Source: an uncultured Ruminococcus sp. (GTDB taxonomy: Bacteria; Bacillota; Clostridia; Lachnospirales; Lachnospiraceae). From it: a DNA stretch of 47,891 nt. The translations under genes were made by a program, and so were the position numbers. Numbering within the stretch: position 1 is the first letter of the stretch; every line of letters starts with the position of its first letter. Shown here piece by piece: positions 40,201 to 47,891 of the stretch. The notes beneath the pieces were generated by a model. The model made no database searches, had not been told where the DNA came from, and worked only from the letters and a program-made list of their open reading frames with translations. The stretch lies in contig USFD01000014.1 of the NCBI GenBank assembly GCA_900553885.1, forward strand, positions 1 to 47,891, read 5' to 3'.

Positions 40201-42600
40201 TTAAATTATTCCTCTCTTAAAATGTCCCTGTGTAAATGAAAAGGGTGCCTCCGTGCTGACCGGGCGGCTTCCGTTTTCTCCTTCAAACAGCGAAAGGACC
40301 TCCCGTATCTGTTTCCTGTTTTCCACAGAAAACTGAATACGCAGTCTTCGCGGCGCAAGCCGTTCAAGGATTTCCTGCTGATTCCCAAGATAGACGGGAA
40401 GAGTATTGTAGATCACATTGTAGCAGGTATCACAGTAATTTTTTACAGGGAACCGGTTTCTGAACCTGTCCTCGATAAAAATAAGTCCGTTTTTTTTCCG
40501 GCAGTGTCCGGCTGCAGAAGAAATGCACTGGGCGGAAACCATAACCGGAATACAGCCATAGGCAATCAGTTCCGCAGCGTCAAGACCAAGCCCTGCAAGT
40601 TCTTTACTGCTGAGCTCCACAGGCGCTGTAAATTCCGTTATACCGGCTTGAGTCCAGAATTTCTTTGCCCACCGGTTAAACATATATAGATTATGGTCCA
40701 GAATGATTGTTTTGTCAAATCCGCAGTCCATCAGGGCACTGACTTCTTCATAACTTCGAACAAGCATCCCGTCCATCGGGAAACCCGAAAACTTCTTTTT
40801 CTGTTCCTCAAATCGGATCCTTTCCTTTTCACGGAACACATGGGGCATAGCAGGGAAGATCTCTCTTCCCTCCGTCCGGAGCCCGGACAATATGGAAATC
40901 AGTTTTTCATCCTCGAAGAACCGGCTGCTCATACGGCAGTCTGCGTAAATCCGCCGGATCCTGCTGGATGGATATCTGGAAATATATGCTGCGGTTTCTT
41001 CAAGCTGTTCCATTGTCTCAGCCAGAACAGACAGAGCCGGGGGATTATCACACTCTTTTGCTGCAGAAACACGGTCTGTTTCTGTATTCTGTTCCGGGAC
41101 TGCAGGACGGTACCAGGAAGACACCAGTTTCTGCCTCAGCTGTTCCAGAGCAGATCTGCGCATGTGGTTCAGTTCCTGCATCGGAAAAAAGACATTTCCC
41201 TCCATCCGGATTTCCAGAGCAGCAAAAAAGAAATCCGTTCCGCCGGTTTTTGATAGCCTTTTTCTCAGTGTTTCCTCGTCCAGCGGCCGGTTTTGCGCAG
41301 TCTGTACTTTTTCTTCAGATCGTACGGAAATACTCTGTCCGCCGCTTGTTACGGTAAGGCAGGCAGATGTACCGGGAATCAGAGAAAGAACTCCGGTCAC
41401 TGCTTTCTGCGGTTTCGCCAGGAGAAAGGTCTGCCGGATGTTCTGAATCAGACTCTCGCTGCGTACCCGGGGGAATATGGTTCCCTTTTCTGCCTTCCCG
41501 TCTCTCGGAAGCAGGATTGAAACCGTATCTCCTTTTTTCAGATCCGTTCCCAGTGTATAATTGCTTTTCTTTCCCGGTCCCAGTTCAAGAATATCTCCTT
41601 TTTTCAGATCGGTAAGGGTTGTCCCCTCTATCTTCCGCCCCCGGATGCCGGTTACCCTGACTGCCGGAACACCCGCGTGATTCGGTTTGTCCAGGCTGAG
41701 CATATGTTTCCCGTTATGCTGCTTATAGTATCCTGACTGGAACCCGCCCCTGTTATACAGATCAAGGAGCATTTCCCGGTCTCTGGGGTCAATCTGAAAT
41801 TCTTTACGGCCTTTTTTAAGATACAGATCTGTATATTTGCGGTATACAGATGTGACAGCGGCGACATATTCGGGCTTTTTCATCCGTCCTTCAATTTTAA
41901 AGGAATCCACGCCTGCTTCTGCAAGATCCGGGATCAGATCCAGCGTACACATATCTTTCAGGCTCATATAATATTTCTGCTGTCCTCCGGCTGTCCAAGG
42001 AAGTCTGCACGGCTGGGCGCACTGCCCTCTGTTCCCGCTTCTGCCGCCGATTACACTGCTTAGCAGACACTGGCCGGAATAGCAGTAACAGAGAGCTCCG
42101 TGTACAAAGCACTCGATCTCCAGATCCGTATGCCTGCGGATCTCCCGGATTTCTGAAAGGGAAAGTTCCCGGGCCGGGACAACACGTACTGCTCCGGCCT
42201 TTTCAAAAAATGCTGCTCCCGGATAACCTGTAATCGTCATCTGAGTGCTTGCATGAATATCAAGTCCCGGGAAATTTGCGCGGATGTATTCCAGCACTCC
42301 TGTATCCTGTACAATTACGGCATCCAGCCCCTTTTCATAAAGGGGAGACAGATAGGCATAAAGCTCTTCGATCTCGGTATCCTTAAGAAGGGTATTTACT
42401 GTAAGATAAAGTTTTTTTCCAAACAGGTGCGCCTCTTCTATCGCCCGGATCAGCTCTTCTTCTGTAAAATTATCGGCGTATGCTCTGGCTCCGAATCTGG
42501 AACCGCCCGCATATACCGCATCCGCACCTGCAGCAATTGCAGCCTGAAAACATTCATAAGAACCCGCCGGGGCAAGAATTTCAATCGGTCTGTCTGTCAT
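40201..42600 (-). CDS. U32 family peptidase/RlhA-type protein with DUF3656
   Basis: 799 residues from the ATG at 42600 (MTDRPIEILAPAGSYECFQA), the start given by GGAGAGGACCGA. The N-terminal U32 domain has the iron-sulfur-type cysteine region CFVHGALCYCYSGQC and GNRGQCAQPCRLPW; a DUF3656 region occupies the middle and a last cysteine pair CDTCYN lies near the end. Annotated as peptidases, members such as RlhA are instead tied to rRNA hydroxylation; the cysteines favour that. Downstream of zapA. Confidence 0.92.
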   Translation of the reverse strand: MTDRPIEILAPAGSYECFQAAIAAGADAVYAGGSRFGARAYADNFTEEELIRAIEEAHLFGKKLYLTVNTLLKDTEIEELYAYLSPLYEKGLDAVIVQDTGVLEYIRANFPGLDIHASTQMTITGYPGAAFFEKAGAVRVVPARELSLSEIREIRRHTDLEIECFVHGALCYCYSGQCLLSSVIGGRSGNRGQCAQPCRLPWTAGGQQKYYMSLKDMCTLDLIPDLAEAGVDSFKIEGRMKKPEYVAAVTSVYRKYTDLYLKKGRKEFQIDPRDREMLLDLYNRGGFQSGYYKQHNGKHMLSLDKPNHAGVPAVRVTGIRGRKIEGTTLTDLKKGDILELGPGKKSNYTLGTDLKKGDTVSILLPRDGKAEKGTIFPRVRSESLIQNIRQTFLLAKPQKAVTGVLSLIPGTSACLTVTSGGQSISVRSEEKVQTAQNRPLDEETLRKRLSKTGGTDFFFAALEIRMEGNVFFPMQELNHMRRSALEQLRQKLVSSWYRPAVPEQNTETDRVSAAKECDNPPALSVLAETMEQLEETAAYISRYPSSRIRRIYADCRMSSRFFEDEKLISILSGLRTEGREIFPAMPHVFREKERIRFEEQKKKFSGFPMDGMLVRSYEEVSALMDCGFDKTIILDHNLYMFNRWAKKFWTQAGITEFTAPVELSSKELAGLGLDAAELIAYGCIPVMVSAQCISSAAGHCRKKNGLIFIEDRFRNRFPVKNYCDTCYNVIYNTLPVYLGNQQEILERLAPRRLRIQFSVENRKQIREVLSLFEGENGSRPVSTEAPFSFTQGHFKRGII

Positions 42601-42659
42601 TCGGTCCTCTCCTTTATTTCCTGTTTCGCATATATGGGGATATCCCATAACATGAAGCA

Positions 42660-42679
42660 GGCTGTCGTTTCTGACAGCC
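42660..42679 (-). other. Hairpin between zapA and the U32 gene
   Basis: Perfect seven-pair stem GGCTGTC/GACAGCC with a six-base loop, ten bases after the zapA stop. There is no good T-run after it, so it is at best a partial terminator or an mRNA stabiliser, and read-through into the U32 gene is likely. Confidence 0.55.
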
Positions 42680-42689
42680 CACCTACATA

Positions 42690-43100
42690 TTATCGTCTTC
42701 TGTTTTTCATCTCTGTCTCCAGTTTAACGATCTGCATCTGGAGATCATTGTTCTCTTCCTTCATCTTCGCCAGTTCTTTTTCCGCGTTTTCAAGTCTGAT
42801 CTGTGCGGAGATAAGTTCGTGTTTCAGATCATACATCTCTTTGTCTTTCATCTCGATATCGTTTTCAAGGGAGTCCCCCTGTTTTTTGGCTTTAAAATAG
42901 TCATCTGCGATATTCAGCGCGAGGAGTACATTTCTCGTATCAGCGCTCTGCTTTCTGTATCCCTCGCTGTTTGCACACTCTGTTATCTTGTGGTTCAGAT
43001 AGGAAGATACTTTCTGCAGGTACTCCTCGCCTTCAAACCCGCTTAAGGTATATACCTTCCCCCCTATTAGTACTTCTGTAAAATGTTTTGCCGAACTCAT
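42690..43100 (-). CDS. zapA: Cell division protein ZapA
   Basis: FtsZ-ring stabiliser. 136 residues: N-terminal ZapA domain (FTEVLIGGKVYTLSGFEGEEYLQKVSSYL, a fold of about 45 residues) and a long C-terminal coiled coil (about 85-133). Slightly longer than the Bacillus form through this coil. GGAGG Shine-Dalgarno and its own promoter. Confidence 0.93.
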   Translation of the reverse strand: MSSAKHFTEVLIGGKVYTLSGFEGEEYLQKVSSYLNHKITECANSEGYRKQSADTRNVLLALNIADDYFKAKKQGDSLENDIEMKDKEMYDLKHELISAQIRLENAEKELAKMKEENNDLQMQIVKLETEMKNRRR

Positions 43101-43128
43101 AGCATCCTCCTCGCGTTTCTTACATGCT

Positions 43129-43157
43129 ATTATAAACTATTTGCCAGTAAAACCCAA
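43129..43157 (-). promoter_or_regulatory. Promoter of zapA
   Basis: Minus-strand -35 TTGGGT (43152-43157) and -10 TATAAT (43129-43134), spacing 17, immediately after the ruvB stop. Confidence 0.7.
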
Positions 43158-43173
43158 CAGTTTTTTGACAAAA

Positions 43174-44181
43174 TCATCCCTCCCGGAGCGGAGAGGGAAT
43201 TCCCAGATGCCGGTATGCCAGCTCTGTCACGACTCTTCCTCGGGGCGTTCTCTGAATAAATCCGTTTTTCAGCAGATATGGTTCATAGACATCTTCCAGA
43301 GTTCCGGCATCTTCAGAGACAGCCGCTGCAAGTGTATCCAGTCCGACCGGCCCTCCCTGAAACTTCTCGATCATAGTAAGCAGAATCCCTCTGTCGATAT
43401 GGTCAAGGCCGTATTTGTCCACATCCAGAAGATCCAGTGCATAATTGGCCACCTCTTTTGTGATGACTCCATCGTATTTGACCTGAGCAAAATCCCGGAC
43501 CCGCTTGAGCAGTCTGTTGGCAAGACGGGGAGTACCCCTGGAACGTCTTGCCAGCTCCAGTGCCCCTTCTTCTTCAATTTCCACATTAAGGACTTTTGCA
43601 GAACGCAGTACAATTGTCTTCAGTTCTTCGTCCGTATAAAATTCCAGACGGTTCACAACGCCGAACCGGTCCCTGAGCGGAGCCGTAAGCATCCCCGCCC
43701 GTGTGGTGGCTCCTACCAGTGTGAATTTGGGCAGATTCAGCCGGATGGATCTCGCTCCTGCACCTTTCCCGATCATAATATCAATGGCATAATCCTCCAT
43801 GGCCGGGTAAAGAACTTCTTCTACCTGCCGGTTCAGCCGATGGATCTCATCCACAAACAGGACATCATTTTCCTGCAGGCTGTTCAGAATGGCTGCCATT
43901 TCTCCCGGTTTCTCTATGGCCGGTCCGGAAGTAACTTTCATATTTACGCCCATCTCATTGGCGATAATCCCGGCAAGGGTGGTTTTTCCCAGTCCGGGAG
44001 GACCGTAAAATAATACATGATCCAGGGGTTCGCCCCTTTCTTTGGCTGCTTTTATATAAATTTCCAGAGTCTGTTTTGTCTTCACCTGTCCGACATATTC
44101 CCTAAGAGAGAGAGGCCTTAATTCCCCTTCTATTTTAATATCTTCCTCCAGGTTTTCTGTTGTAATAATTCGTCTTCCCAT
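43174..44181 (-). CDS. ruvB: Holliday junction branch-migration helicase RuvB
   Basis: AAA+ motor of the RuvAB complex. 335 residues with RPLSLREYVGQ, Walker A GPPGLGKTTLA, Walker B FVDEIHRL, sensor GATTRAGML and the C-terminal winged helix (GFIQRTPRGRVVTELAYRHL). Downstream of ruvA by 65 bases with no terminator between. Works with RecU, also encoded here. Confidence 0.98.
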   Translation of the reverse strand: MGRRIITTENLEEDIKIEGELRPLSLREYVGQVKTKQTLEIYIKAAKERGEPLDHVLFYGPPGLGKTTLAGIIANEMGVNMKVTSGPAIEKPGEMAAILNSLQENDVLFVDEIHRLNRQVEEVLYPAMEDYAIDIMIGKGAGARSIRLNLPKFTLVGATTRAGMLTAPLRDRFGVVNRLEFYTDEELKTIVLRSAKVLNVEIEEEGALELARRSRGTPRLANRLLKRVRDFAQVKYDGVITKEVANYALDLLDVDKYGLDHIDRGILLTMIEKFQGGPVGLDTLAAAVSEDAGTLEDVYEPYLLKNGFIQRTPRGRVVTELAYRHLGIPSPLREG

Positions 44182-44246
44182 AACTTCCCTCTGTCCATCT
44201 CCTCTTCCGGGGAAAATTACCGGTTATCCGGTACAGTAAATGTAAA

Positions 44247-44858
44247 TTAAAAAAGAAATTTCAAAGCTTCTTTCAGCAGTTCCTCTGCAGTAGTGCAGTC
44301 TGCAGAAGCTTTCTTTACCGCCCGGATACTCTCCGTGCTTCCGTATCCGAGAGCGACCAGGGCCTGTACGGCTTCTGACTGAATGCCTTCTTCTGCAGAC
44401 TGCTTTTCAGCCAGGCCTGTATCTTCACCATGTGCGGCATGATCCAGGACATCCTCAATATTGATTTTATCCTTCAGCTCGACAATCAGTTTTTCCGCTG
44501 TCTTTTTCCCGATTCCCGGCGCTGCGGAAATCGCTTTTGCATCCCCTGACATAACAGCAAAACGGAGTTCGTCCGGGCTCATGGCCGACAGGATATTAAG
44601 GCCCCCTTTCGGGCCGATCCCGCTGACACCGATAACCAGACGGAAGATTTCCAGGTCGTCTCTGGTAAGAAATCCGAAAAGCTGCATGGCATCTTCCCGG
44701 ACACTGAAATATGTATATATTTTTACTTCGTTTCCCGGCTGAGGCAGTAAGGCAAGTGCCTGGTTGGACATAAAGATGCCGTAGCCGATTCCGCCTACAT
44801 CTACGATGGCCTTCTGTTCTTCCACCGCAGCAAGTTCACCTCTCACATATGAAATCAT
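44247..44858 (-). CDS. ruvA: Holliday junction DNA helicase subunit RuvA
   Basis: 203 residues: OB-fold start (MISYVRGELAAVEEQKAIVD), helix-hairpin-helix DNA-binding motifs (VSGIGPKGGLNIL, APGIGKKTAEKLIVELKDK), a flexible linker and a C-terminal UBA-like domain (VQALVALGYGSTESIRAVKK) that contacts RuvB. Confidence 0.98.
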   Translation of the reverse strand: MISYVRGELAAVEEQKAIVDVGGIGYGIFMSNQALALLPQPGNEVKIYTYFSVREDAMQLFGFLTRDDLEIFRLVIGVSGIGPKGGLNILSAMSPDELRFAVMSGDAKAISAAPGIGKKTAEKLIVELKDKINIEDVLDHAAHGEDTGLAEKQSAEEGIQSEAVQALVALGYGSTESIRAVKKASADCTTAEELLKEALKFLF

Positions 44859-44880
44859 AATTTTCCTCTTTCTTCTGTTT

Positions 44881-45384
44881 TTAATTCAGGACAACCCTGT
44901 CAAGCCGTTTCAGCATCTCCCGTCCTGCGATGCCGATCACCGTGCCGGTAATCAGGCCTGCAATTAACAGTACCGGCAGATAATAGCCGACAGCATAGGT
45001 TTCTACAACCAGCATTGCCATAATAAGTTGTCCCACATTGTGGCTGACTCCGCCAGCCATACTGACTCCGATTACACTGAAAGCTCCGGTTCTTTTCAGC
45101 AGTGCCATCACTGCAAGACTGAGGATCCCGCCGGCCAGGCTGTACAGGATGCCGAAAAGATTTCCAAACAGAAATCCTGCAAGAATAATTCTGACCACAG
45201 ACAGCAGCAGCGCTTCTTTCCAGTCTGTTTTGTAAAGCACAATAACGATTACCAGGTTAGCCAGGCCGAGCTTGGCTCCGGGAATCCCGAAGTTAACCGG
45301 GATCAGGAGCTCCACATAGCTGAAAATCAGCGCAAGGGCAGTAAAAACGCCGAAAACGGCTGCTTTGTTTTTTCTGTTTCTCAC
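44881..45384 (-). CDS. Gx transporter family / heptaprenyl diphosphate synthase component I-like membrane protein
   Basis: 167 residues with about five membrane segments and the family's GIPGAKLGLANL and GGVSHNVGQL motifs. Annotated either as a small S-component-like (Gx) transporter or HepS-like; real function unknown. Often found next to NusG-domain-II, ApbE and Rnf or FMN-binding proteins in Clostridia. GTG start with a GGA Shine-Dalgarno. Confidence 0.85.
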   Translation of the reverse strand: MRNRKNKAAVFGVFTALALIFSYVELLIPVNFGIPGAKLGLANLVIVIVLYKTDWKEALLLSVVRIILAGFLFGNLFGILYSLAGGILSLAVMALLKRTGAFSVIGVSMAGGVSHNVGQLIMAMLVVETYAVGYYLPVLLIAGLITGTVIGIAGREMLKRLDRVVLN

Positions 45385-45410
45385 TCTTCTATCTTCCTTT
45401 CGGCAAACAG

Positions 45411-45767
45411 TTACTGTGCCACACCGTCTATGTCAGCAGAATCACTGCTTTGTATTGTAACTACAACCTGATTCGGCAGGCAGATAATACTCTCGCCGTC
45501 CCGGGAAATCTTCCTGTGGCTGACGCAGATCTGATCCGGGCAGTCCGCCCATTCCATTTTTACGGTTCCGTTTTCTATAATCAGACGATTTGTATCGCCG
45601 ACAGAGACAGACCGGTCATCAGCCAGGCTGTATACGGCATACTCTTCACCTGCTACAGAAATGACAACCTGTCCTTCGCCTTCCTTTGTCTGCAGAAAAT
45701 GAAATGCGAAAAAGAAGATACAGACAATAAGAATTCCGCCGGCCAGTATCCAGTCGTTTTTTTTCAT
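45411..45767 (-). CDS. NusG domain II protein, membrane-anchored
   Basis: 118 residues from the ATG at 45767 (MKKNDWILAGGILIVCIFFF), with GAGG eight bases upstream. One N-terminal membrane segment, then a NusG-domain-II beta barrel ending MEWADCPDQICVSHRKISRD and ICLPNQVVVTI, with three cysteines that may bind metal or pair. Extracytoplasmic by topology. Function unknown. First gene of the Gx-ruvA-ruvB run. Confidence 0.88.
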   Translation of the reverse strand: MKKNDWILAGGILIVCIFFFAFHFLQTKEGEGQVVISVAGEEYAVYSLADDRSVSVGDTNRLIIENGTVKMEWADCPDQICVSHRKISRDGESIICLPNQVVVTIQSSDSADIDGVAQ

Positions 45768-45789
45768 GTTTTTACCTCTTTCGTCAGAT

Positions 45790-45818
45790 ATCATAGCACA
45801 CCTGTCCCTATTGTGCAA
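45790..45818 (-). promoter_or_regulatory. Promoter of the NusG_II-Gx-ruvAB operon
   Basis: Minus-strand -35 TTGCAC (45813-45818) and -10 TATGAT (45790-45795), spacing 17. Confidence 0.78.
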
Positions 45819-45853
45819 CCACACGTTCGATTACCGGTCCGTTTATAACCGGG

Positions 45854-45882
45854 TTGTGATTTCATAAAGAACCGGCTATAAT
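45854..45882 (+). promoter_or_regulatory. Promoter of apbE
   Basis: Plus-strand -35 TTGTGA (45854-45859) and -10 TATAAT (45877-45882), spacing 17, back to back with the minus promoter 35 bases away. Confidence 0.78.
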
Positions 45883-45909
45883 AAGGCAGGAAAGGAACAG
45901 AATAAAAAT

Positions 45910-46914
45910 ATGAAAAAATTTATCTTACTTCTGACTGCTGCAGTCACAGTATTGGCAGCTACAGCATGCTCTTCTCCCCGAAACTCGGAATCCCTTTCCG
46001 TAACCGGGATGTATTTTGATACGGTTGTAACAATTGAAGCCTGGGGAACGGATATGAATACGCTGAACCACTGTATGGAAATGTGCCGGTCTTACGAACA
46101 ATTGCTGAGTGCGCATATCGAGACCAGTGAAATATCTGCCATTAACCATGCAGAGGGGCAGCCGGTTACAGTATCGGAAGAAACTGCAGAACTGATTAAA
46201 CTGGGATGCCGGTACGGACGTCTTTCCGGAGGCCTGTTCGATATAACAATTGCACCTGCCAGCAGCCTCTGGGATTTTCATGACAGTGAAAATCATGATA
46301 TTCCGGATGCGGAAGAACTCTCAGAAGCCGTTTCGCACATTGATTACCGCTGCGTACAGGTAAATGGATGTACTGTTACGCTGACAGATCCGGAAGCAGC
46401 GATTGATCTGGGGGGAATTGCAAAAGGTTATATCGCTGACCGGATTAAAGAATACCTGGAAAGCGAAGGAGTAAAACATGCCCTGATCAACCTGGGCGGA
46501 AATATGCTTGCTGTCGGCGGACGGTATGACGGAACAGATTTTCAGATCGGTATTCAGAAGCCATTTTCCGAAACCGGTACGGTTCTTGCTTCTGTCTCCA
46601 TATCCGGACAATCCGTCGTTTCCTCCGGAAATTATGAGCGGTATTTTGAAAAGGACGGAAAAATCTATCATCATATTCTTGACCCTTCAACCGGCTATCC
46701 GGCAGATACCGGACTGAACCAGGTAACAATCATATCAGACAGCTCTGCGCAGGGAGACGCCCTGAGCACCACCTGTTTTCTCCTTGGTCTGGATAAAGGC
46801 ATGGAGCTGATCAGAAGCCTGGATGGTGTGGAGGCTGTGTTTGTAACAGATGATATGGAAATTCATGTAAGCAGCGAAGAGCTTCCGGTCCGCATTCTGG
46901 ATAAGCAGTCATAA
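45910..46914 (+). CDS. apbE: FAD:protein FMN transferase, lipoprotein form
   Basis: Covalently attaches FMN to threonine in RnfG/RnfD-type and other extracytoplasmic flavoproteins. 334 residues with a lipoprotein-type signal (basic start, hydrophobic core, cysteine at residue 20 in AATACSS). Family motifs: YFDTVVTIEAWG, IDLGGIAKGYIADR, NLGGNMLAVGG, HHILDPSTGYPA with GDALSTTCFLLG near the end. It converges on rnfB, so its flavinylation target is likely the Rnf complex. AAGGAA Shine-Dalgarno. Confidence 0.96.
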   Translation: MKKFILLLTAAVTVLAATACSSPRNSESLSVTGMYFDTVVTIEAWGTDMNTLNHCMEMCRSYEQLLSAHIETSEISAINHAEGQPVTVSEETAELIKLGCRYGRLSGGLFDITIAPASSLWDFHDSENHDIPDAEELSEAVSHIDYRCVQVNGCTVTLTDPEAAIDLGGIAKGYIADRIKEYLESEGVKHALINLGGNMLAVGGRYDGTDFQIGIQKPFSETGTVLASVSISGQSVVSSGNYERYFEKDGKIYHHILDPSTGYPADTGLNQVTIISDSSAQGDALSTTCFLLGLDKGMELIRSLDGVEAVFVTDDMEIHVSSEELPVRILDKQS

Positions 46915-46946
46915 AGAAATGAATGAAGACAGAACAGTATGCGGAA

Positions 46947-46989
46947 GCGCCCCTTCCTCCGATATTTCCGGAGGAAGGGGCGCTTTTTT
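46947..46989. terminator. Very strong bidirectional terminator
   Basis: Perfect 15-pair GC-rich stem (46947-46961 with 46969-46983, seven-base loop) then TTTTTT on the plus strand. Ends apbE on plus; on minus it lies 12 bases after the rnfB stop and should end the rnf operon, though the minus T-run is replaced by CTTCCGC. Confidence 0.93.
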
Positions 46990-47000
46990 CTATGACAGTA

Positions 47001-47804
47001 TCAGTTTTCCAGCATTCTGATAACCTTTCTCGGACACTTCTCTGCGCAGATGCCGCAGTTTGTACATTTCTCCGGATCAATATGCGCCAGGAAGTTATTC
47101 ACAGTAATTGCCTGCGCTTCACAATTTTTTTCACAGAGCCGGCAGCCGATGCACCCTGTCTGGCACACTTCCATCAATGATTTTCCTTTATCGTTGGAAT
47201 TGCACTGTACAAATGTTTTCTGTTTATACGGGATCAGTTCAATCAGATGTTTCGGGCAGACTTTCACGCATCTGCCGCAGGCTTTGCAGGCCTCCCGGTC
47301 TACAACTGCAATGCCGTCGATAATATGGATTGCGTCAAAAGGACAGGCTTCCACACAGGAACCATAACCAAGGCATCCGTAGGAACAGCCTTTTGCACCG
47401 CCGTCCTGCATCTGGGATGCCATAATACAGTCTTTGATTCCGGAATATGTATACTCGTCCTTTGCTGCTTCACAGGTTCCTGCACATTTTACGAACGCTG
47501 TTTTTCTTTCCTGAGCAGAAACGTCAACACCCATGATTTTCCCGATTTCTTCCGCAACCGGGGCGCCGCCTACCGGACATGCGTTTACTTCTGCCTCTCC
47601 GGATACAATTGCAGTAGCAAGTCCGGAACAGCCGGCATATCCGCATCCGCCGCAGTTATTGCCTGGAAGGGCATCCACGATTGCTTCCCATCTCTCATCT
47701 GTCTCCACGGCGAATTTCTTTCCCGAAATTCCAAGAAAGACGCCGATGAATAATCCTGTGCCGCCTACAATAGCGGCCGCCAAAAGAATTCCTGTTATAC
47801 TCAT
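47001..47804 (-). CDS. rnfB: Rnf complex subunit RnfB
   Basis: Iron-sulfur subunit that passes ferredoxin electrons into the ion-pumping Rnf complex at the membrane. 267 residues from the ATG at 47804 (MSITGILLAAAIVGGTGLFI), chosen for AAGGTGG nine bases upstream. An N-terminal membrane helix, a CGGCGYAGC cluster motif, and several ferredoxin-type CxxCxxCxxxCP motifs (for example CKACGRCVKVCP and CTNCGICAEKCP). As last rnf gene it suggests that rnfA and others lie to the right of the window. Confidence 0.96.
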   Translation of the reverse strand: MSITGILLAAAIVGGTGLFIGVFLGISGKKFAVETDERWEAIVDALPGNNCGGCGYAGCSGLATAIVSGEAEVNACPVGGAPVAEEIGKIMGVDVSAQERKTAFVKCAGTCEAAKDEYTYSGIKDCIMASQMQDGGAKGCSYGCLGYGSCVEACPFDAIHIIDGIAVVDREACKACGRCVKVCPKHLIELIPYKQKTFVQCNSNDKGKSLMEVCQTGCIGCRLCEKNCEAQAITVNNFLAHIDPEKCTNCGICAEKCPRKVIRMLEN

Positions 47805-47842
47805 ATCTATAAACCACCTTTCTGCGAAAGGCACCGATGGGG

Positions 47843-47891
47843 TTATGAAACCCTTTCTCGGATAAGCTCTCGCTTCTTCTTTTTTCTTTGC
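47843..47891 (-). CDS. Possible C-terminal end of an upstream rnf gene (cut by window edge)
   Basis: On the minus strand one frame enters from the right edge, encodes a highly basic tail (QRKKKKRELIRERVS) and stops at TAA (47843-47845), 38 bases before rnfB. By gene order rnfA would be expected here, but 15 residues of basic tail do not prove it. It may equally be non-coding spacer. Confidence 0.3.
   Translation of the reverse strand, partial: QRKKKKRELIRERVS

Noticed and set aside
42653..42679. Terminator after zapA
   Set aside because: Stem is good but no T-run follows, so termination is doubtful; listed as a hairpin only.
43141..44013. 290-codon plus-strand frame
   Set aside because: Antisense shadow of ruvB.
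1..47891. CRISPR array, transposon, prophage, toxin-antitoxin, tRNA or rRNA
   Set aside because: No spaced direct-repeat array, transposase, integrase or structural RNA sequence was recognised on either strand.

Overview
The window reads as chromosomal DNA of a spore-forming anaerobic Clostridia species, most likely a gut Lachnospiraceae. Grounds: sporulation and spore genes (an alpha/beta-type small acid-soluble spore protein, YlbJ, GerW/YtfJ), an Rnf complex gene (rnfB) beside apbE, a HisIE enzyme carrying an N-terminal HisF-like domain, the short HisG with HisZ, a four-cysteine L28, and the dense leading-strand-like packing (almost every gene is on the minus strand; only ylbJ, rpmB and apbE are on plus). 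No tRNA, rRNA, transposon, phage, integrase or CRISPR is visible. The genus is not determined.

Layout, left to right. (1) 1-185: 5' end of rplU with an L21-type leader and its own promoter. (2) 182-5492: a CBS-domain protein, an aspartate kinase with a promoter and structured leader, and a four-gene ABC exporter-like operon of unknown substrate, sitting between rng and rplU, which in many Clostridia are neighbours. (3) 5506-9528: RNase G, DUF2344 protein and a B12-binding-type radical SAM protein, behind a near-consensus promoter. (4) 9690-15359: a small membrane protein and a compact histidine operon hisZ-hisG-hisD-hisB-hisIE with a full-consensus promoter; hisC, hisH, hisA and hisF are absent. 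(5) 15385-24059: recU, pseudouridine synthases, an rRNA cytosine methyltransferase-like protein, YgiQ radical SAM, SDR, HAD and an M23 peptidase. (6) 24158-27160: ylbJ converging on a coiled-coil protein-coaD-rsmD operon, then an ssp gene whose terminator contains the rsmD promoter. (7) 27287-30434: GH36 alpha-galactosidase under an upstream AraC regulator, with a pair of direct repeats placed at the promoter. (8) 30512-35370: recG, a FakA-like DAK protein and Asp23 protein, divergent from rpmB, and a 45-residue membrane protein. (9) 35472-43157: gerW, a DUF2953 protein, an unknown protein, a class B PBP and SEDS (FtsW/RodA) pair whose reading frames overlap by 113 bases, a U32 peptidase and zapA. 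(10) 43174-47891: ruvB, ruvA, a Gx-transporter protein and a NusG-domain-II protein, divergent from apbE, which meets rnfB at a very strong two-way terminator.

Most content is conserved housekeeping: translation and RNA modification, DNA recombination and repair (recU, recG, ruvAB), cell wall synthesis and division (PBP, SEDS, ZapA), histidine and aspartate-family amino acids, CoA. I do not see a clear new defence or mobile system. The parts that most repay a second look are the HisF-like domain with an apparently lost catalytic residue fused to HisIE in an operon without hisA/hisF, the 113-base SEDS/PBP coding overlap with arginine-rich products in both frames, the promoter nested in the ssp terminator, the 21-bp-phased repeats at the alpha-galactosidase promoter, the unassigned ABC operon, and the NusG_II/Gx/ApbE/RnfB neighbourhood.
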